From Deltaproteobacteria bacterium (lineage in GTDB: Bacteria; Desulfobacterota; DSM-4660; Desulfatiglandales; HGW-15): a stretch of 47,781 nucleotides of DNA. The notes beneath the pieces are model-generated. The model saw nothing but the letters and a program-made list of their open reading frames with translations, did not search any database and was not told the DNA's origin. Positions 32,054 to 40,263 of the stretch are shown piece by piece. The stretch spans positions 1 to 47,781 of the forward strand of contig JAGVAP010000090.1 in the NCBI GenBank assembly GCA_020060215.1. The letters run 5' to 3'. Made by a program: the position numbers and the translations under genes. Within the stretch, counting starts at the first letter, position 1. Every line of letters begins with the position of its first letter.

Positions 32054-34327
32054 CCGGGCCGATGGGTTTCCCCTTCCAAGCACCCTGAGCACCCTCTCCG
32101 GTGTGATCGGGTATTCGTGCACCCACGTGCCGATCGCATTGGAAACCGCCATGAGCACCGCAGACGGGCCGGCGGAGGTTGCGACCTCCCCGACGCCTAT
32201 GGCGTGGAACCGATGGCTGTCAAAGGGGGTTTCCAGCACCACGTTTTCGAGAGGCGGCAGCTCCAGAAAGGTTCTCCACCTGTAATCGATCAGGTTGGGG
32301 TTCAACATGTGTCCGGTGGCGCGATCGAGGACCGTCTCCTCGAAGATGGCCGTGTCTATGCCGGCCGACCCGAGACACCCGTTGAGCTGGCCTTCCAGTC
32401 CGGGAGGGTCGATGATTTTTCCGGCGTCCGTGGCATTGACCACCCGGACCAGGGTCACCTTCCCGGTATCCGTGTCCACCTCGACCTCGACGAAGGTCAT
32501 CATGCAATTGGTCAGCGTATTGTCCGGCGAGAACCGTCCATACCCGGTGCAGGTTCGATCCACCCCCATGGCCTTCCAGGGGATCCTCTTTCCGGGATCG
32601 GACCTGAGGAAGACGAATCCGTCCTCGGTATCGAGCGCTTCAGGGACGGCGTGGAACCGGGGTGCGAGGAGCTCGAGGAGCTTTCGCCTTGCGTCTTCGG
32701 CCGCCGCGATCACGGCGGTGCCGATCGCCCAGGTCCCCCGAGACCCGGCGGTCCCGAACTCATAGGGGTTGATGAGGGAGTCGGCGGGGGTGATGGAGAC
32801 CCGGTCCGGGTGGATTTGGAGCACCTCCGCCGCCATCTTGAGGAAATTGCTCCGCTGGCCCGTGCCGTGTTCGGTCACACAGGAAAAGAGCAGGGCGGTT
32901 CCGTTCGGGTGCAGCCGGACGTAGGCTTCGGACGAGTCTTCGCCGATGTCCGAGTCGCCGTGGACCCCCACGCCGACCCCCCTTCGTCTTGGGCCGTCCA
33001 CGGAAGACGGGTTGAGCCACCCCTTCCACTTCTCTTTCCAGCCGAAACGCTCCGCCCCCTTTTCCATGGCGGTGGTATAATCCACGCCCCTGTAGGTATA
33101 CCACCGGCCGTCCCGCCAGAAGTAGCCCTCGCCGGGCTTCACGTAGTTCTTCTTCAGGAACTCGAAAGGATCGACCGAAGCCTTTTCCATGGCGAGGCTC
33201 AAGAGGGGGATGATGGCGCACTTGAGCTCCTGCCCCCCGAACCCCCTCACGATCCCGGAGGCATTCCGGTTGGTGCAGACGATCGTGTTCCGGAGGTCCC
33301 AGTTGGGGCAGCGGGCCATGATCTGGAGCTCCCCGCAGCCCACGGCGACCTGTGACTGGGTCGTCATGGAATAGTAACCGGTATCGACCAGCCATCTGCC
33401 GGAGACGGCGGTCAGGGTCCCGTCCCGTTTCATGCCGACTCTGGCCGTGATGCGCGAGGAGGGTCTCAGGGTGAAGGCGGCAAGGTGCTCCTCCTTGCTC
33501 ATGACCATCTTCACCGGCCTGCCCGTTGCCCGGCTCAGCAGCGCCGCATAGCACTGGATCTGCCAGGACATGAATTTGGAGCCGTAGCTGCCCCCGCAGG
33601 GGCCGCCGATCGTTCTCACCTGGATCGTTCGGTTCGACACATGGAAAAGGGTCACCTTGTCCATGTAGGAGGCCTGGTTGGAGACCCACAGGGTCAACTG
33701 ATCCGGTTCTTCCCACAGCGCGATCGCGCCGGGCGGCTCCGGCGGCAGGGGATTGGGAATACCCTCGTACCCGAAGGTCCCCTCGGTGACGACATCCGCC
33801 TCCCGGAAGCCCTTTTCCACATCGCCCATGACGATGTTCTTGAGGCTCCTGGGCCCGAAAAACGGGGTGCCCGGTGTCACGACATTCCCCGGAAACTGGT
33901 CGTAGAGCTGCACCGCCCCGGGTTTGAGGGCCTCTTCCATGTCGAAGACGGCGGGGAGCACTTCATACTCCACCTCGATGAGTCGGAGGGCTTCCCTGGC
34001 GGTCTCTTCGTCTGAAGCAGCCACCAGCGCCACGGCATCGCCGACGTAGCGCACCTTCCGGTCCAGCACCCTGGTACAGCGGGGAGTGCCTCCCCGCCAG
34101 TCCGGGACGTCCTCCCAGGTGAGGACGGACTTCACCCCCTCCATGGCCGCTGCCTTGCGCGGGTCGATTCGCTCGATGACGGCATGAGGATGGGGGCTTC
34201 GGAGCACCCTTCCATAGAGCATACCATCCATCTTGATATCGTTCAGGAAACGCACGGACCCGGTCACGATGTCCGCCGCGTCTCTCCGCGGCATCGCCTT
34301 TCCGATATATCTGTATCTGTCTGCCAT
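32048..34327 (-). CDS. Xanthine-dehydrogenase-family molybdopterin-binding subunit
   Basis: From the ATG at 34327 (AGGGGG upstream) the 759-residue protein matches the large subunit of molybdenum hydroxylases. It starts YIGKAMPRRDAADIVTGSVRFLNDIKM (the a/b hammerhead domain). It then has GGPCGGSYGSKFM and RGFGGQELKCAI near the cofactor, SVTEHGTGQRS-type glutamine region (FSCVTEHGTGQRSNFLKMAAE) and the C-terminal GVGEVATSAGPSAVLMA containing the active-site Glu. Relatives hydroxylate purines or aromatic rings, oxidise CO, or reduce hydroxybenzoyl-CoA. The FAD and 2Fe-2S subunits that normally accompany it are absent from both flanks, so it must borrow partners or act alone. Confidence 0.88.
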   Translation of the reverse strand: MADRYRYIGKAMPRRDAADIVTGSVRFLNDIKMDGMLYGRVLRSPHPHAVIERIDPRKAAAMEGVKSVLTWEDVPDWRGGTPRCTRVLDRKVRYVGDAVALVAASDEETAREALRLIEVEYEVLPAVFDMEEALKPGAVQLYDQFPGNVVTPGTPFFGPRSLKNIVMGDVEKGFREADVVTEGTFGYEGIPNPLPPEPPGAIALWEEPDQLTLWVSNQASYMDKVTLFHVSNRTIQVRTIGGPCGGSYGSKFMSWQIQCYAALLSRATGRPVKMVMSKEEHLAAFTLRPSSRITARVGMKRDGTLTAVSGRWLVDTGYYSMTTQSQVAVGCGELQIMARCPNWDLRNTIVCTNRNASGIVRGFGGQELKCAIIPLLSLAMEKASVDPFEFLKKNYVKPGEGYFWRDGRWYTYRGVDYTTAMEKGAERFGWKEKWKGWLNPSSVDGPRRRGVGVGVHGDSDIGEDSSEAYVRLHPNGTALLFSCVTEHGTGQRSNFLKMAAEVLQIHPDRVSITPADSLINPYEFGTAGSRGTWAIGTAVIAAAEDARRKLLELLAPRFHAVPEALDTEDGFVFLRSDPGKRIPWKAMGVDRTCTGYGRFSPDNTLTNCMMTFVEVEVDTDTGKVTLVRVVNATDAGKIIDPPGLEGQLNGCLGSAGIDTAIFEETVLDRATGHMLNPNLIDYRWRTFLELPPLENVVLETPFDSHRFHAIGVGEVATSAGPSAVLMAVSNAIGTWVHEYPITPERVLRVLGRGNPSARL

Positions 34328-34504
34328 CTCGGACCCCCTGATGCATTCTAAAGCGGGAGCACCGGAGAAGTAAAGAGGACAAGGGACGGGACCCAAAAGG
34401 GGCCGAAAAACGGCCTCCCAAAAAATTTCCTCCAAGAGCCCTTGAAATCCGCTGCGAAGGCTCCATTCTCTTGGAGGGCCGACTACCTCTGAAGGAGTGA
34501 CGAA

Positions 34505-35244
34505 ATGGCGCTTCCCCAATGCCTGCGTGGTGTTGCCGGAGTTGCGTTGGTTTCTGCAATCCTCTTTCTCGGTCCCGGTTGCGCCGCCACCATCCACCAG
34601 ACCGATCAACCCCCCCCTTGAAGCCGCGGTCCGGGAGGATCCTGATCATGCCCGTGGACATCGAGCTCTCCACGCTCACCGCCGGAGGGGTGCACAGGCC
34701 GGAGGCGGAATGGACCACGCATGCAAAAGCCCATGTGGAGTCGGCCGTCCGGGACATCATGGCCTCCATCGAGCTGGAGTGTTTGTCGTTCGGAGAATGG
34801 GACGAGTCCGGATTCACGGATGAGGCGATCGAGAAAAAGGAGCAGTGGATCAGACTCCATGAGACCGTCGCCCGTGCCATCCTGCTGCATCGGTATGCGG
34901 GAGCGCACAGGCTCCCGGGCAAGGCCGGGAGGCTCGACTGGTCGCTGGGCCCCGCGGGGGGGATCCTGAAGGAGGCATCCGGCGCCGACTACGCCCTTTT
35001 TCTCTTTTGGAGAGACAGCTATGCGACCCACGGCAGGCTTGCAGAGGGGATCATCCTGGCTCCCTTGGGGGCCGGTTTACCCATGGGGGTGCAGGCGGGG
35101 TACGCTTCCATGGTGGAGTTGGAGACGGGCAACGTGATCTGGTTCAACAGGCTGATCAGAAGAGCGGGGGACCTGCGGACCAGGGATGCGGCAAGGTCCT
35201 CCACAGAACTCCTGCTCAGCGGTTTTCCGGGGAGAGACCGATGA
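34505..35244 (+). pseudogene. Lipoprotein gene interrupted by a frameshift at an 8-C tract
   Basis: The ATG at 34505 (GAAGGAG upstream) opens a lipoprotein signal (GVALVSAILFLGPGC, Cys26), but the frame stops after 38 codons, just after CCCCCCCC at 34610-34617. The body continues in another frame: LKPRSGRILIMPVDIELSTL, HVESAVRDIMASIELE, AGGILKEASGADYALFLFWRD, LAEGIILAPLGAG, to a TGA at 35242-35244. Nine C residues would join the two into one protein of about 246 residues. The end overlaps the M48 peptidase start (ATGA). It may be phase-variable, a pseudogene or a sequencing error. The domain is not assigned. Confidence 0.7.
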
Positions 35245-36521
35245 GACCAAGTTTCGTGCTGGCGGCCTTCTTCCTGCTTTCCGCCTGCGGTGGAGCCCCG
35301 AACCTCGGGCTCTATGAGGTCCCCCTCAGGGGCGCCGGTTTGCTCTCGGACAGGGACCGAAGCACGGGGAGTATCGAAACCGTCTCCCATGAGCGGGTCG
35401 CCGACCTCAGGCCGGGGGAGCGGCCTTCGCCGACCAGTGACGAAGCAGGCTTGTGGATGTCCATGGACCGGGCGGAGGCCGATCTCAAGAGTTCCGGTTT
35501 TCTGGTCCGTGACGAAGAGCTGAATGGTTACCTGAGAAGCGTCCTCTGCAGGCTGGCGCCTGAGCACTGCGGGGAGATCCGAATCTACCTGGTCCGAGTT
35601 CCCCACGTCAATGCCTCCATGGCACCGAACGGGGCGATGCAGATATGGACCGGGCTGCTCCTGAGGACGGAAAACGAGGCGCAGCTTGCCGCAATCATGG
35701 GACATGAGATGGGCCATTACCTGCGGAGGCACGGCCTGCAGCGGATGAGGGGCCTGATCGACAAGACCGACTCCCTGCTCTTCGTACGCCTTGCCGCGTC
35801 CCTGACCCGCATCCCCGCGGGGGAAGATCTCATGCAGATGGCCACCCTCGGCCGCATTCAGGCGTTCAGCCGGGACCAGGAACGCGAGGCCGACGGGTAC
35901 GGAATGGCGCTGATGGCCAGGGCCGGATATGACCCGCGCGAGGTCTCCAGGATCTGGCGCAGGATCATCGAGGAGGGCAAATCGGCGACCGAAGATGCGC
36001 ACCGTTCCGTCTTTCTGGCTGCGCACCCCACCGATGAGGAAAGGTGCGATACACTGGAAAAACTGGGGGAAAAGGTGTTTGCCGCAACAGGGGCGAGCGA
36101 ATCAGGCGAACTGCCGCTTCTCAGCCAGCTCCTTGCCCGCCGCGCCGACTATCTCCGGGACGAGATTGATCTGCGGAGCTTCGAGAGGACGCGCAGGCTT
36201 CTCGACCTGATGAACCCTGCGGAACGTGAAGGAGAGCTCCGCTTCTTTCGCGGGGAGCTCCTCCGGCTGCGCAACCAGGAAGGGGACCTCGGGAGGGCCC
36301 TTGCCGAATACGGGGAAGCGGAGCGCGGCAGGGGCTGCCCACCGGAGGTATACAGATCCCTGGGGTTGGTCCACCGGAAGATGGGAAATCGCCGGCGGGC
36401 GTCCGATGCCTTCCGGAAGTACCTTCAAGCGGCACCGGAATGCGCGGAGCGAATAATGATCATGCATATGATCGAGGAGCTGGAAGAAAGATGTCCGCAT
36501 TGTACCGCAGAAGATACATAG
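35241..36521 (+). CDS. M48-family metallopeptidase lipoprotein with TPR tail
   Basis: From the ATG at 35241 the 426-residue protein has lipobox LLSAC (Cys16) and the M48 domain: NASMAPNGAMQIWTGLLLRTENEAQLA, zinc motif HEMGH (155-159) and third-ligand motif EREADGYGM (about 216). A TPR-like C-terminus follows (GRALAEYGEAERGRGCPPEVYRSLGLVHRKMGN). It resembles BepA/LoiP-type periplasmic proteases that act in outer-membrane quality control. It overlaps both neighbours (4 bp and 31 bp) in a tight three-gene operon of lipoproteins. Confidence 0.88.
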   Translation: MRPSFVLAAFFLLSACGGAPNLGLYEVPLRGAGLLSDRDRSTGSIETVSHERVADLRPGERPSPTSDEAGLWMSMDRAEADLKSSGFLVRDEELNGYLRSVLCRLAPEHCGEIRIYLVRVPHVNASMAPNGAMQIWTGLLLRTENEAQLAAIMGHEMGHYLRRHGLQRMRGLIDKTDSLLFVRLAASLTRIPAGEDLMQMATLGRIQAFSRDQEREADGYGMALMARAGYDPREVSRIWRRIIEEGKSATEDAHRSVFLAAHPTDEERCDTLEKLGEKVFAATGASESGELPLLSQLLARRADYLRDEIDLRSFERTRRLLDLMNPAEREGELRFFRGELLRLRNQEGDLGRALAEYGEAERGRGCPPEVYRSLGLVHRKMGNRRRASDAFRKYLQAAPECAERIMIMHMIEELEERCPHCTAEDT

Positions 36522-37081
36522 CTGCTCTCTGCGCGCTGCTTCTGTCCCACTTTCCGGGAGGCTGCGCGCAGTACCGTCTTGTGGAGAGCGGAAAAGGAAT
36601 CAGGGTAGGGGATTCCTTTCTGGTGGAGACTTCGATCGACTGGAGCAGACAGGAGATCGGAGACATCGAGGGATGGACGGTCGACGGCGCACAGCTCCAG
36701 CGGCTGGTCTTCATTCAGGGGATCCCCGACGGAAAGCCGCTCATGGGGTCCGCACAGGAGAAAGCGGGGGGTGCCCCTCCTTTCCATTCATCCATGACCT
36801 CGATGGAGATCATGGATCTCTTCCTGGCCACCCTGGCGAGAACGGGCGCCTACGACCTGAAGGCAGGCGACCTCAGGCCCTGCAGGCTGGGGGGATTGGA
36901 AGGATTCCGGTTCGAATTCCATTACACCAACCGGCAGGGGCTGAAATACAAGGGATTCATCACAGGGGCGCAGAAGGACCGTCGGCTGTTTGCCGTGATG
37001 TACGTCGGCACCGCGCTCCACCACTTCGAAAGACACCACCAGGAGATTGAAAGAATCCTGGCCTCTCTCGTGATCCTGTAG
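36491..37081 (+). CDS. Lipoprotein of unknown function
   Basis: From the ATG at 36491 (GGAAGAAAG upstream) the 196-residue protein has a lipoprotein signal (YIAALCALLLSHFPGGC). A compact domain follows: RLVESGKGIRVGDSFLVETSIDWSR, SMTSMEIMDLFLATLARTG, GLEGFRFEFHYTNRQGLKYKG, LFAVMYVGTALHHFERH and IERILASLVIL. The last part resembles small proteins with a PsbP/DUF-type fold, but I cannot name the family. It overlaps the peptidase gene by 31 bp and is probably co-translated with it. Confidence 0.7.
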   Translation: MSALYRRRYIAALCALLLSHFPGGCAQYRLVESGKGIRVGDSFLVETSIDWSRQEIGDIEGWTVDGAQLQRLVFIQGIPDGKPLMGSAQEKAGGAPPFHSSMTSMEIMDLFLATLARTGAYDLKAGDLRPCRLGGLEGFRFEFHYTNRQGLKYKGFITGAQKDRRLFAVMYVGTALHHFERHHQEIERILASLVIL

Positions 37082-37134
37082 CCGTCCCAGCATAAAAACT
37101 AGAGCATTAGAAGGGTCCCATCGATTTTTTTTTC

Positions 37135-37163
37135 TTGACTCACGTGAACGGTGCATCTATGGT
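37135..37163 (+). promoter_or_regulatory. Promoter of the TetR/RdhA-like gene cluster
   Basis: TTGACT (37135-37140), a 17-bp spacer and TATGGT (37158-37163) form a good sigma-70-type promoter 64 bp before the TetR gene. It touches the palindromic operator, which suggests autoregulation. Confidence 0.6.
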
Positions 37164-37180
37164 AAGCAAGCGCTTAGTTA
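37163..37180 (+). promoter_or_regulatory. Palindromic operator overlapping the TetR-gene promoter
   Basis: The 18-bp sequence TAAGCAAGCGCTTAGTTA has a perfect AAGCGCTT core and matching TAA/TTA ends, with only two mismatched pairs between. It starts on the last base of the -10 box, as expected for repression by the TetR-family protein encoded directly downstream. Confidence 0.65.
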
Positions 37181-37226
37181 CTAGCTCGGGAAGCGTGCAA
37201 TATAGTCCACAGGACCATGCCCTGAA

Positions 37227-37814
37227 ATGTCAGAGGACAAGAAACGAGAAATTTACGCCATGGCTGCAAGGCTGTTTGCAGAGAAGGGGTTTGAGAATAC
37301 CTCAACCAGGGACATATCGAGGGCCGCCGGGATGAGCGATGCGGGGCTTTACTACTATTTCGAAAGCAAGGAGGTCCTGCTCTACGAAATCCTCAACGAA
37401 ATCCTCGGCAACGGCCTCATCTCGGTGCGTGAGATCGAGGCGAGCGAAAAATCCCCTGAGGAAAAACTTGCCGATTTCACGAAGTTTTACGCGCGCTATT
37501 ATTCCAAAGAAATCGACCTGGTGAAACTCCTGGTCGAGGAACAGAAGAAAGTCACCGGGGTGTACAGGAAGAGGCTCGATGCGGTGCAAAGAGAATACCT
37601 CGACATCATGGTCCGCATTCTTGACGCGATGAAAAGGGAAGGCAAGATGGAGGACATGGATTCGACGGTATGCGCCTTCGCCTTCTTTGCCATGGTGCAC
37701 TGGGTGTACCGCTGGTACAACCCCAAAGGGAAAGTCAGCCCTGAAAAGATATCGGAGACTTTCTACCGAATCATGAACTACGGAATCCGTTCGTGCAGCG
37801 AGGCAAGAGCGTAA
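37227..37814 (+). CDS. TetR-family transcriptional regulator
   Basis: The 195-residue protein has the TetR N-terminal HTH (IYAMAARLFAEKGFENTSTRDISRAAGMSDAGLYYYFESKEVLLYEIL) and an all-helical ligand domain with HWVYRWYNPKGKVSPEKISETFYRIM near the end. This ligand domain resembles the FadR/PaaR-like group that responds to acyl-CoA. It would bind the operator at 37163 and release it when its ligand accumulates. It heads the Fe-S/RdhA-like/CoA ligase/Liv cluster on the same strand, 87 bp before the Fe-S gene. The acyl-CoA ligand is inference. Confidence 0.85.
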   Translation: MSEDKKREIYAMAARLFAEKGFENTSTRDISRAAGMSDAGLYYYFESKEVLLYEILNEILGNGLISVREIEASEKSPEEKLADFTKFYARYYSKEIDLVKLLVEEQKKVTGVYRKRLDAVQREYLDIMVRILDAMKREGKMEDMDSTVCAFAFFAMVHWVYRWYNPKGKVSPEKISETFYRIMNYGIRSCSEARA

Positions 37815-37901
37815 GCCGGGCGGTTCCTTCACCTTGCGTGGTTTTTGCACCCTATCAGAGCGATCCCGCTCCCTCCCGGAAGAAGCACCATGGAGGCTGC
37901 A

Positions 37902-39005
37902 ATGGGCAGCAACGTATTCCAACGGCTCTCAGAGCACATCTCCCGTCTGGCGATCGGCCCCCCTCACAACGAATACCTGATTCAAATCCTGCAGGAAAAC
38001 CTTCAGGAGCAAGAGGCGGAACTCCTTCTTCTCTTGCCGACGGAAGTCGCCCCTTTCAAGCCGGTCACGGTCGATGAGCTGGCAGTGCGTACGAGTATCC
38101 CGGAGACGCAGCTCATCGAGACGCTCGATCGGCTGGCCTCGCGCGGCCTGCTTTTCAAGGGGCGCAGGAGCGACGGAGAGCCCGGGTATTCCTTTCTCCA
38201 ATTCGGTTATGGGATGCCTCAGGCCATTTTCTGGCCGAATGAAGATACTCCCTACGCCAGGCGCATGGCCGAGCTATGCATCCGGCACTCGAGCCCGGAG
38301 GTCCTCACGGAGGCTTTTGGCGGTCCGGGTACCAAGGTGTTTCGATGGCTGCCCGTCCACCGGAGGGTCGAATACGGCAGGCAGGCCGTACTGCCGTATG
38401 CGCGGATCGAGGAGGTCATCTCCCGTACGAGCGAGATCGCCCTGGTCAACTGCAACTGCAGGGTCATGTCCCGGCTCAAGGGAAGGAGCCCGTGCGACTA
38501 TCCCCTGGACGTCTGTATGAAATACGATGACTTGGCGGAATATGTGATCACGGTCGGGATCGGTCGAAAGCTCTCCAAGGATGAGGCGCTCGCCGTCAAC
38601 CGGAAGGCTGAAGAGGCGGGCTGCGTCCATTTCGCGGACAACCTGGTGGAGGGGCAGATCCGCCACGCGTGCAACTGCTGCCCGTGCTGCTGCTGGTCGC
38701 TCGGAAACTACAAGCGGCGCCGTGTGCCCCGGGATCTCCTGATGGCCTGTCAGTTTATCCGGGAGACCGACATGGAAGCGTGCGCGGGGTGCGGTGAGTG
38801 CGTGGATGCATGCCCGATCGGCGCAGTGCGGATGGGGGACACGACCCCTGAGGTGGACTTGGACTGGTGTATCGGGTGCGGGGTATGCAGCCTGAGCTGT
38901 CCCACCGAAGCGATCACCATGGTCCGGAGAGACGCGGTTGCGGACCCGCTTGCCGATATGGAAGAGCTGAGCAGGGATCGGATGGCCCAAAAAGGCCCGG
39001 GCTGA
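37902..39005 (+). CDS. Cysteine-rich Fe-S protein with winged-helix N-terminus and two ferredoxin clusters
   Basis: The start at 37902 (GGAGG five bases upstream) is preferred over ATG 37890. The 367-residue protein has a winged-helix-like region (about 35-90) and a central cysteine-rich domain: CNC at 184-186, C198, C205 and CNCCPCCC at 257-264. Two [4Fe-4S] ferredoxin motifs follow (C294/297/300/304 and C323/326/329/333). Such proteins relay low-potential electrons. It lies 58 bp upstream of the RdhA-like gene, so it is the best candidate for its electron donor. The central domain may hold another metal cofactor; no such assignment is proven. Confidence 0.82.
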   Translation: MGSNVFQRLSEHISRLAIGPPHNEYLIQILQENLQEQEAELLLLLPTEVAPFKPVTVDELAVRTSIPETQLIETLDRLASRGLLFKGRRSDGEPGYSFLQFGYGMPQAIFWPNEDTPYARRMAELCIRHSSPEVLTEAFGGPGTKVFRWLPVHRRVEYGRQAVLPYARIEEVISRTSEIALVNCNCRVMSRLKGRSPCDYPLDVCMKYDDLAEYVITVGIGRKLSKDEALAVNRKAEEAGCVHFADNLVEGQIRHACNCCPCCCWSLGNYKRRRVPRDLLMACQFIRETDMEACAGCGECVDACPIGAVRMGDTTPEVDLDWCIGCGVCSLSCPTEAITMVRRDAVADPLADMEELSRDRMAQKGPG

Positions 39006-39063
39006 TCCGGGGGGCCCACCGGCGACGGATCGGGTGGAAAGGGCCGGCAAAGGAGAGTTGCAG

Positions 39064-40233
39064 ATGAATCCGGGAAGTACGGAGCGCAGCGAGTCGGCTG
39101 CCGCAGGCAAAACGGTTGGAGAGGTCCTCCCCGGGTACCGTCGTTTTGATCAGAAGTACGACATGTACAACAGGCCATACTGGGACGAACCGATCAGGCC
39201 GCTGAAGGTCTTCTATGACGGTTTCCGCATGGACAAGGCGAACATCAAAGGCGGAGGACATTCGCAGGAGTCTTTTGCGTTGCGAAATGCCGGGTGGCAT
39301 GTGTCGCTTGTCGCCCTTCAGGCTGGAGACTACGCAGGCCACGTCGACCCTTTCAACTGGCAGAGGAAGGGCAGCAGCCGGAGGCCGGCCGTCGAAGATC
39401 CGGTAATCATGGCCCGCCGCATCAAGAGGGCGGGGGTTTTTCTGGGGGCGAGCAGGGTGGGTATCGCCGCGCTGGACCGGAGATGGGTCTATTCCCACCG
39501 GTTCCGGAGGGGGACCCTGCAGTCCGAGCCCCTGGAACTGCCGGAGGAACTGCAGTACGTGATCGTCATCCTCTCGGAAATGGATTACGGCACGGTGCAC
39601 ACCTATCCGTCCGCCCTCGGCGGCGCGGCCTCCGGTCTGGGGTACTCCAAGGAGGCTTTCGTCTCGACCTCCCTGGCACAGTTCATTTCGAACCTGGGGT
39701 ACCATGCGGTCGCGAGTATGAACGACACAGCCCTGGGCATCCCGATGGCGGTCGACGCCGGACTGGGTCAACTCGGGAGGAACGGGCTGCTGATTACCCC
39801 CTGGTTCGGCCCCAGGGTGCGCATCTCCAAGGTATTTACGGATATGCCCCTCGCCCTGGACACGCCGATCGACTTCGGCCTGAAGCGTTTTTGCGAAGTC
39901 TGTAAGAAGTGTGTGGAGGATTGCCCCAGCCGTGCCATCTCACCCGATCCCCCCACCACGCAGGGGCCCACCGTGTCGAACAACGGCAATGTCCTCAAGT
40001 GGTATATCCACGCGGAGAAGTGCCTGGAGTTCTGGGCCCGAAACGGGAGTGAATGCGGGAACTGCATCAGGGTCTGCCCCTGGAACAAGGATTTTTCCCG
40101 CTGGTGGCACCGCGGAACCTTTCAGGTGATCAAGAGAGCTCCCGTGTTCAACCGATGGATCGTCCTGCTGGACGACATGCTCGGTTACGGCCGGAAGATC
40201 AAACCCGAGAAGTGGTGGGACATGGAAAAATAA
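39064..40233 (+). CDS. Tat-less reductive-dehalogenase-like (RdhA family) cobamide/Fe-S protein
   Basis: From the ATG at 39064 (GGAGAG upstream) the protein has 389 residues. It carries the RdhA core (QFISNLGYHAVASMNDTALG, VDAGLGQLGRNGLLITPWFGPRVRISKVFTDMPL). Two [4Fe-4S] motifs follow: C277/280/283/287 (CX2CX2CX3CP) and C320/331/334/338, with ECGNCIRVCPWNK. RdhA enzymes use a corrinoid to remove halogens reductively. There is no twin-arginine signal and no anchor gene, so it should be cytoplasmic, unlike respiratory RdhAs. The next gene is a CoA ligase, which suggests a CoA-thioester substrate. A different reductive elimination is possible; QueG is a distant relative but lacks this N-terminus. 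Confidence 0.88.
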   Translation: MNPGSTERSESAAAGKTVGEVLPGYRRFDQKYDMYNRPYWDEPIRPLKVFYDGFRMDKANIKGGGHSQESFALRNAGWHVSLVALQAGDYAGHVDPFNWQRKGSSRRPAVEDPVIMARRIKRAGVFLGASRVGIAALDRRWVYSHRFRRGTLQSEPLELPEELQYVIVILSEMDYGTVHTYPSALGGAASGLGYSKEAFVSTSLAQFISNLGYHAVASMNDTALGIPMAVDAGLGQLGRNGLLITPWFGPRVRISKVFTDMPLALDTPIDFGLKRFCEVCKKCVEDCPSRAISPDPPTTQGPTVSNNGNVLKWYIHAEKCLEFWARNGSECGNCIRVCPWNKDFSRWWHRGTFQVIKRAPVFNRWIVLLDDMLGYGRKIKPEKWWDMEK

Positions 40234-40263
40234 TCATCAAACCGCTGTCTGAAAGGAACGCGC

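Noticed and set aside
30463..32088. A 541-codon open frame overlapping the aryl-CoA ligase on the same strand
   Set aside because: Its composition is arginine-, glycine- and proline-rich with no motif, the usual by-product of strong third-position GC bias in the real gene, whose ligase motifs are complete.
34401..34477. Hairpins GGCCG/CGGCC and CCTCCAAGAG/CTCTTGGAGG between the molybdopterin-subunit and lipoprotein genes
   Set aside because: They could structure the divergent leader, but without a T tract, promoter match or conservation data I cannot assign a role.
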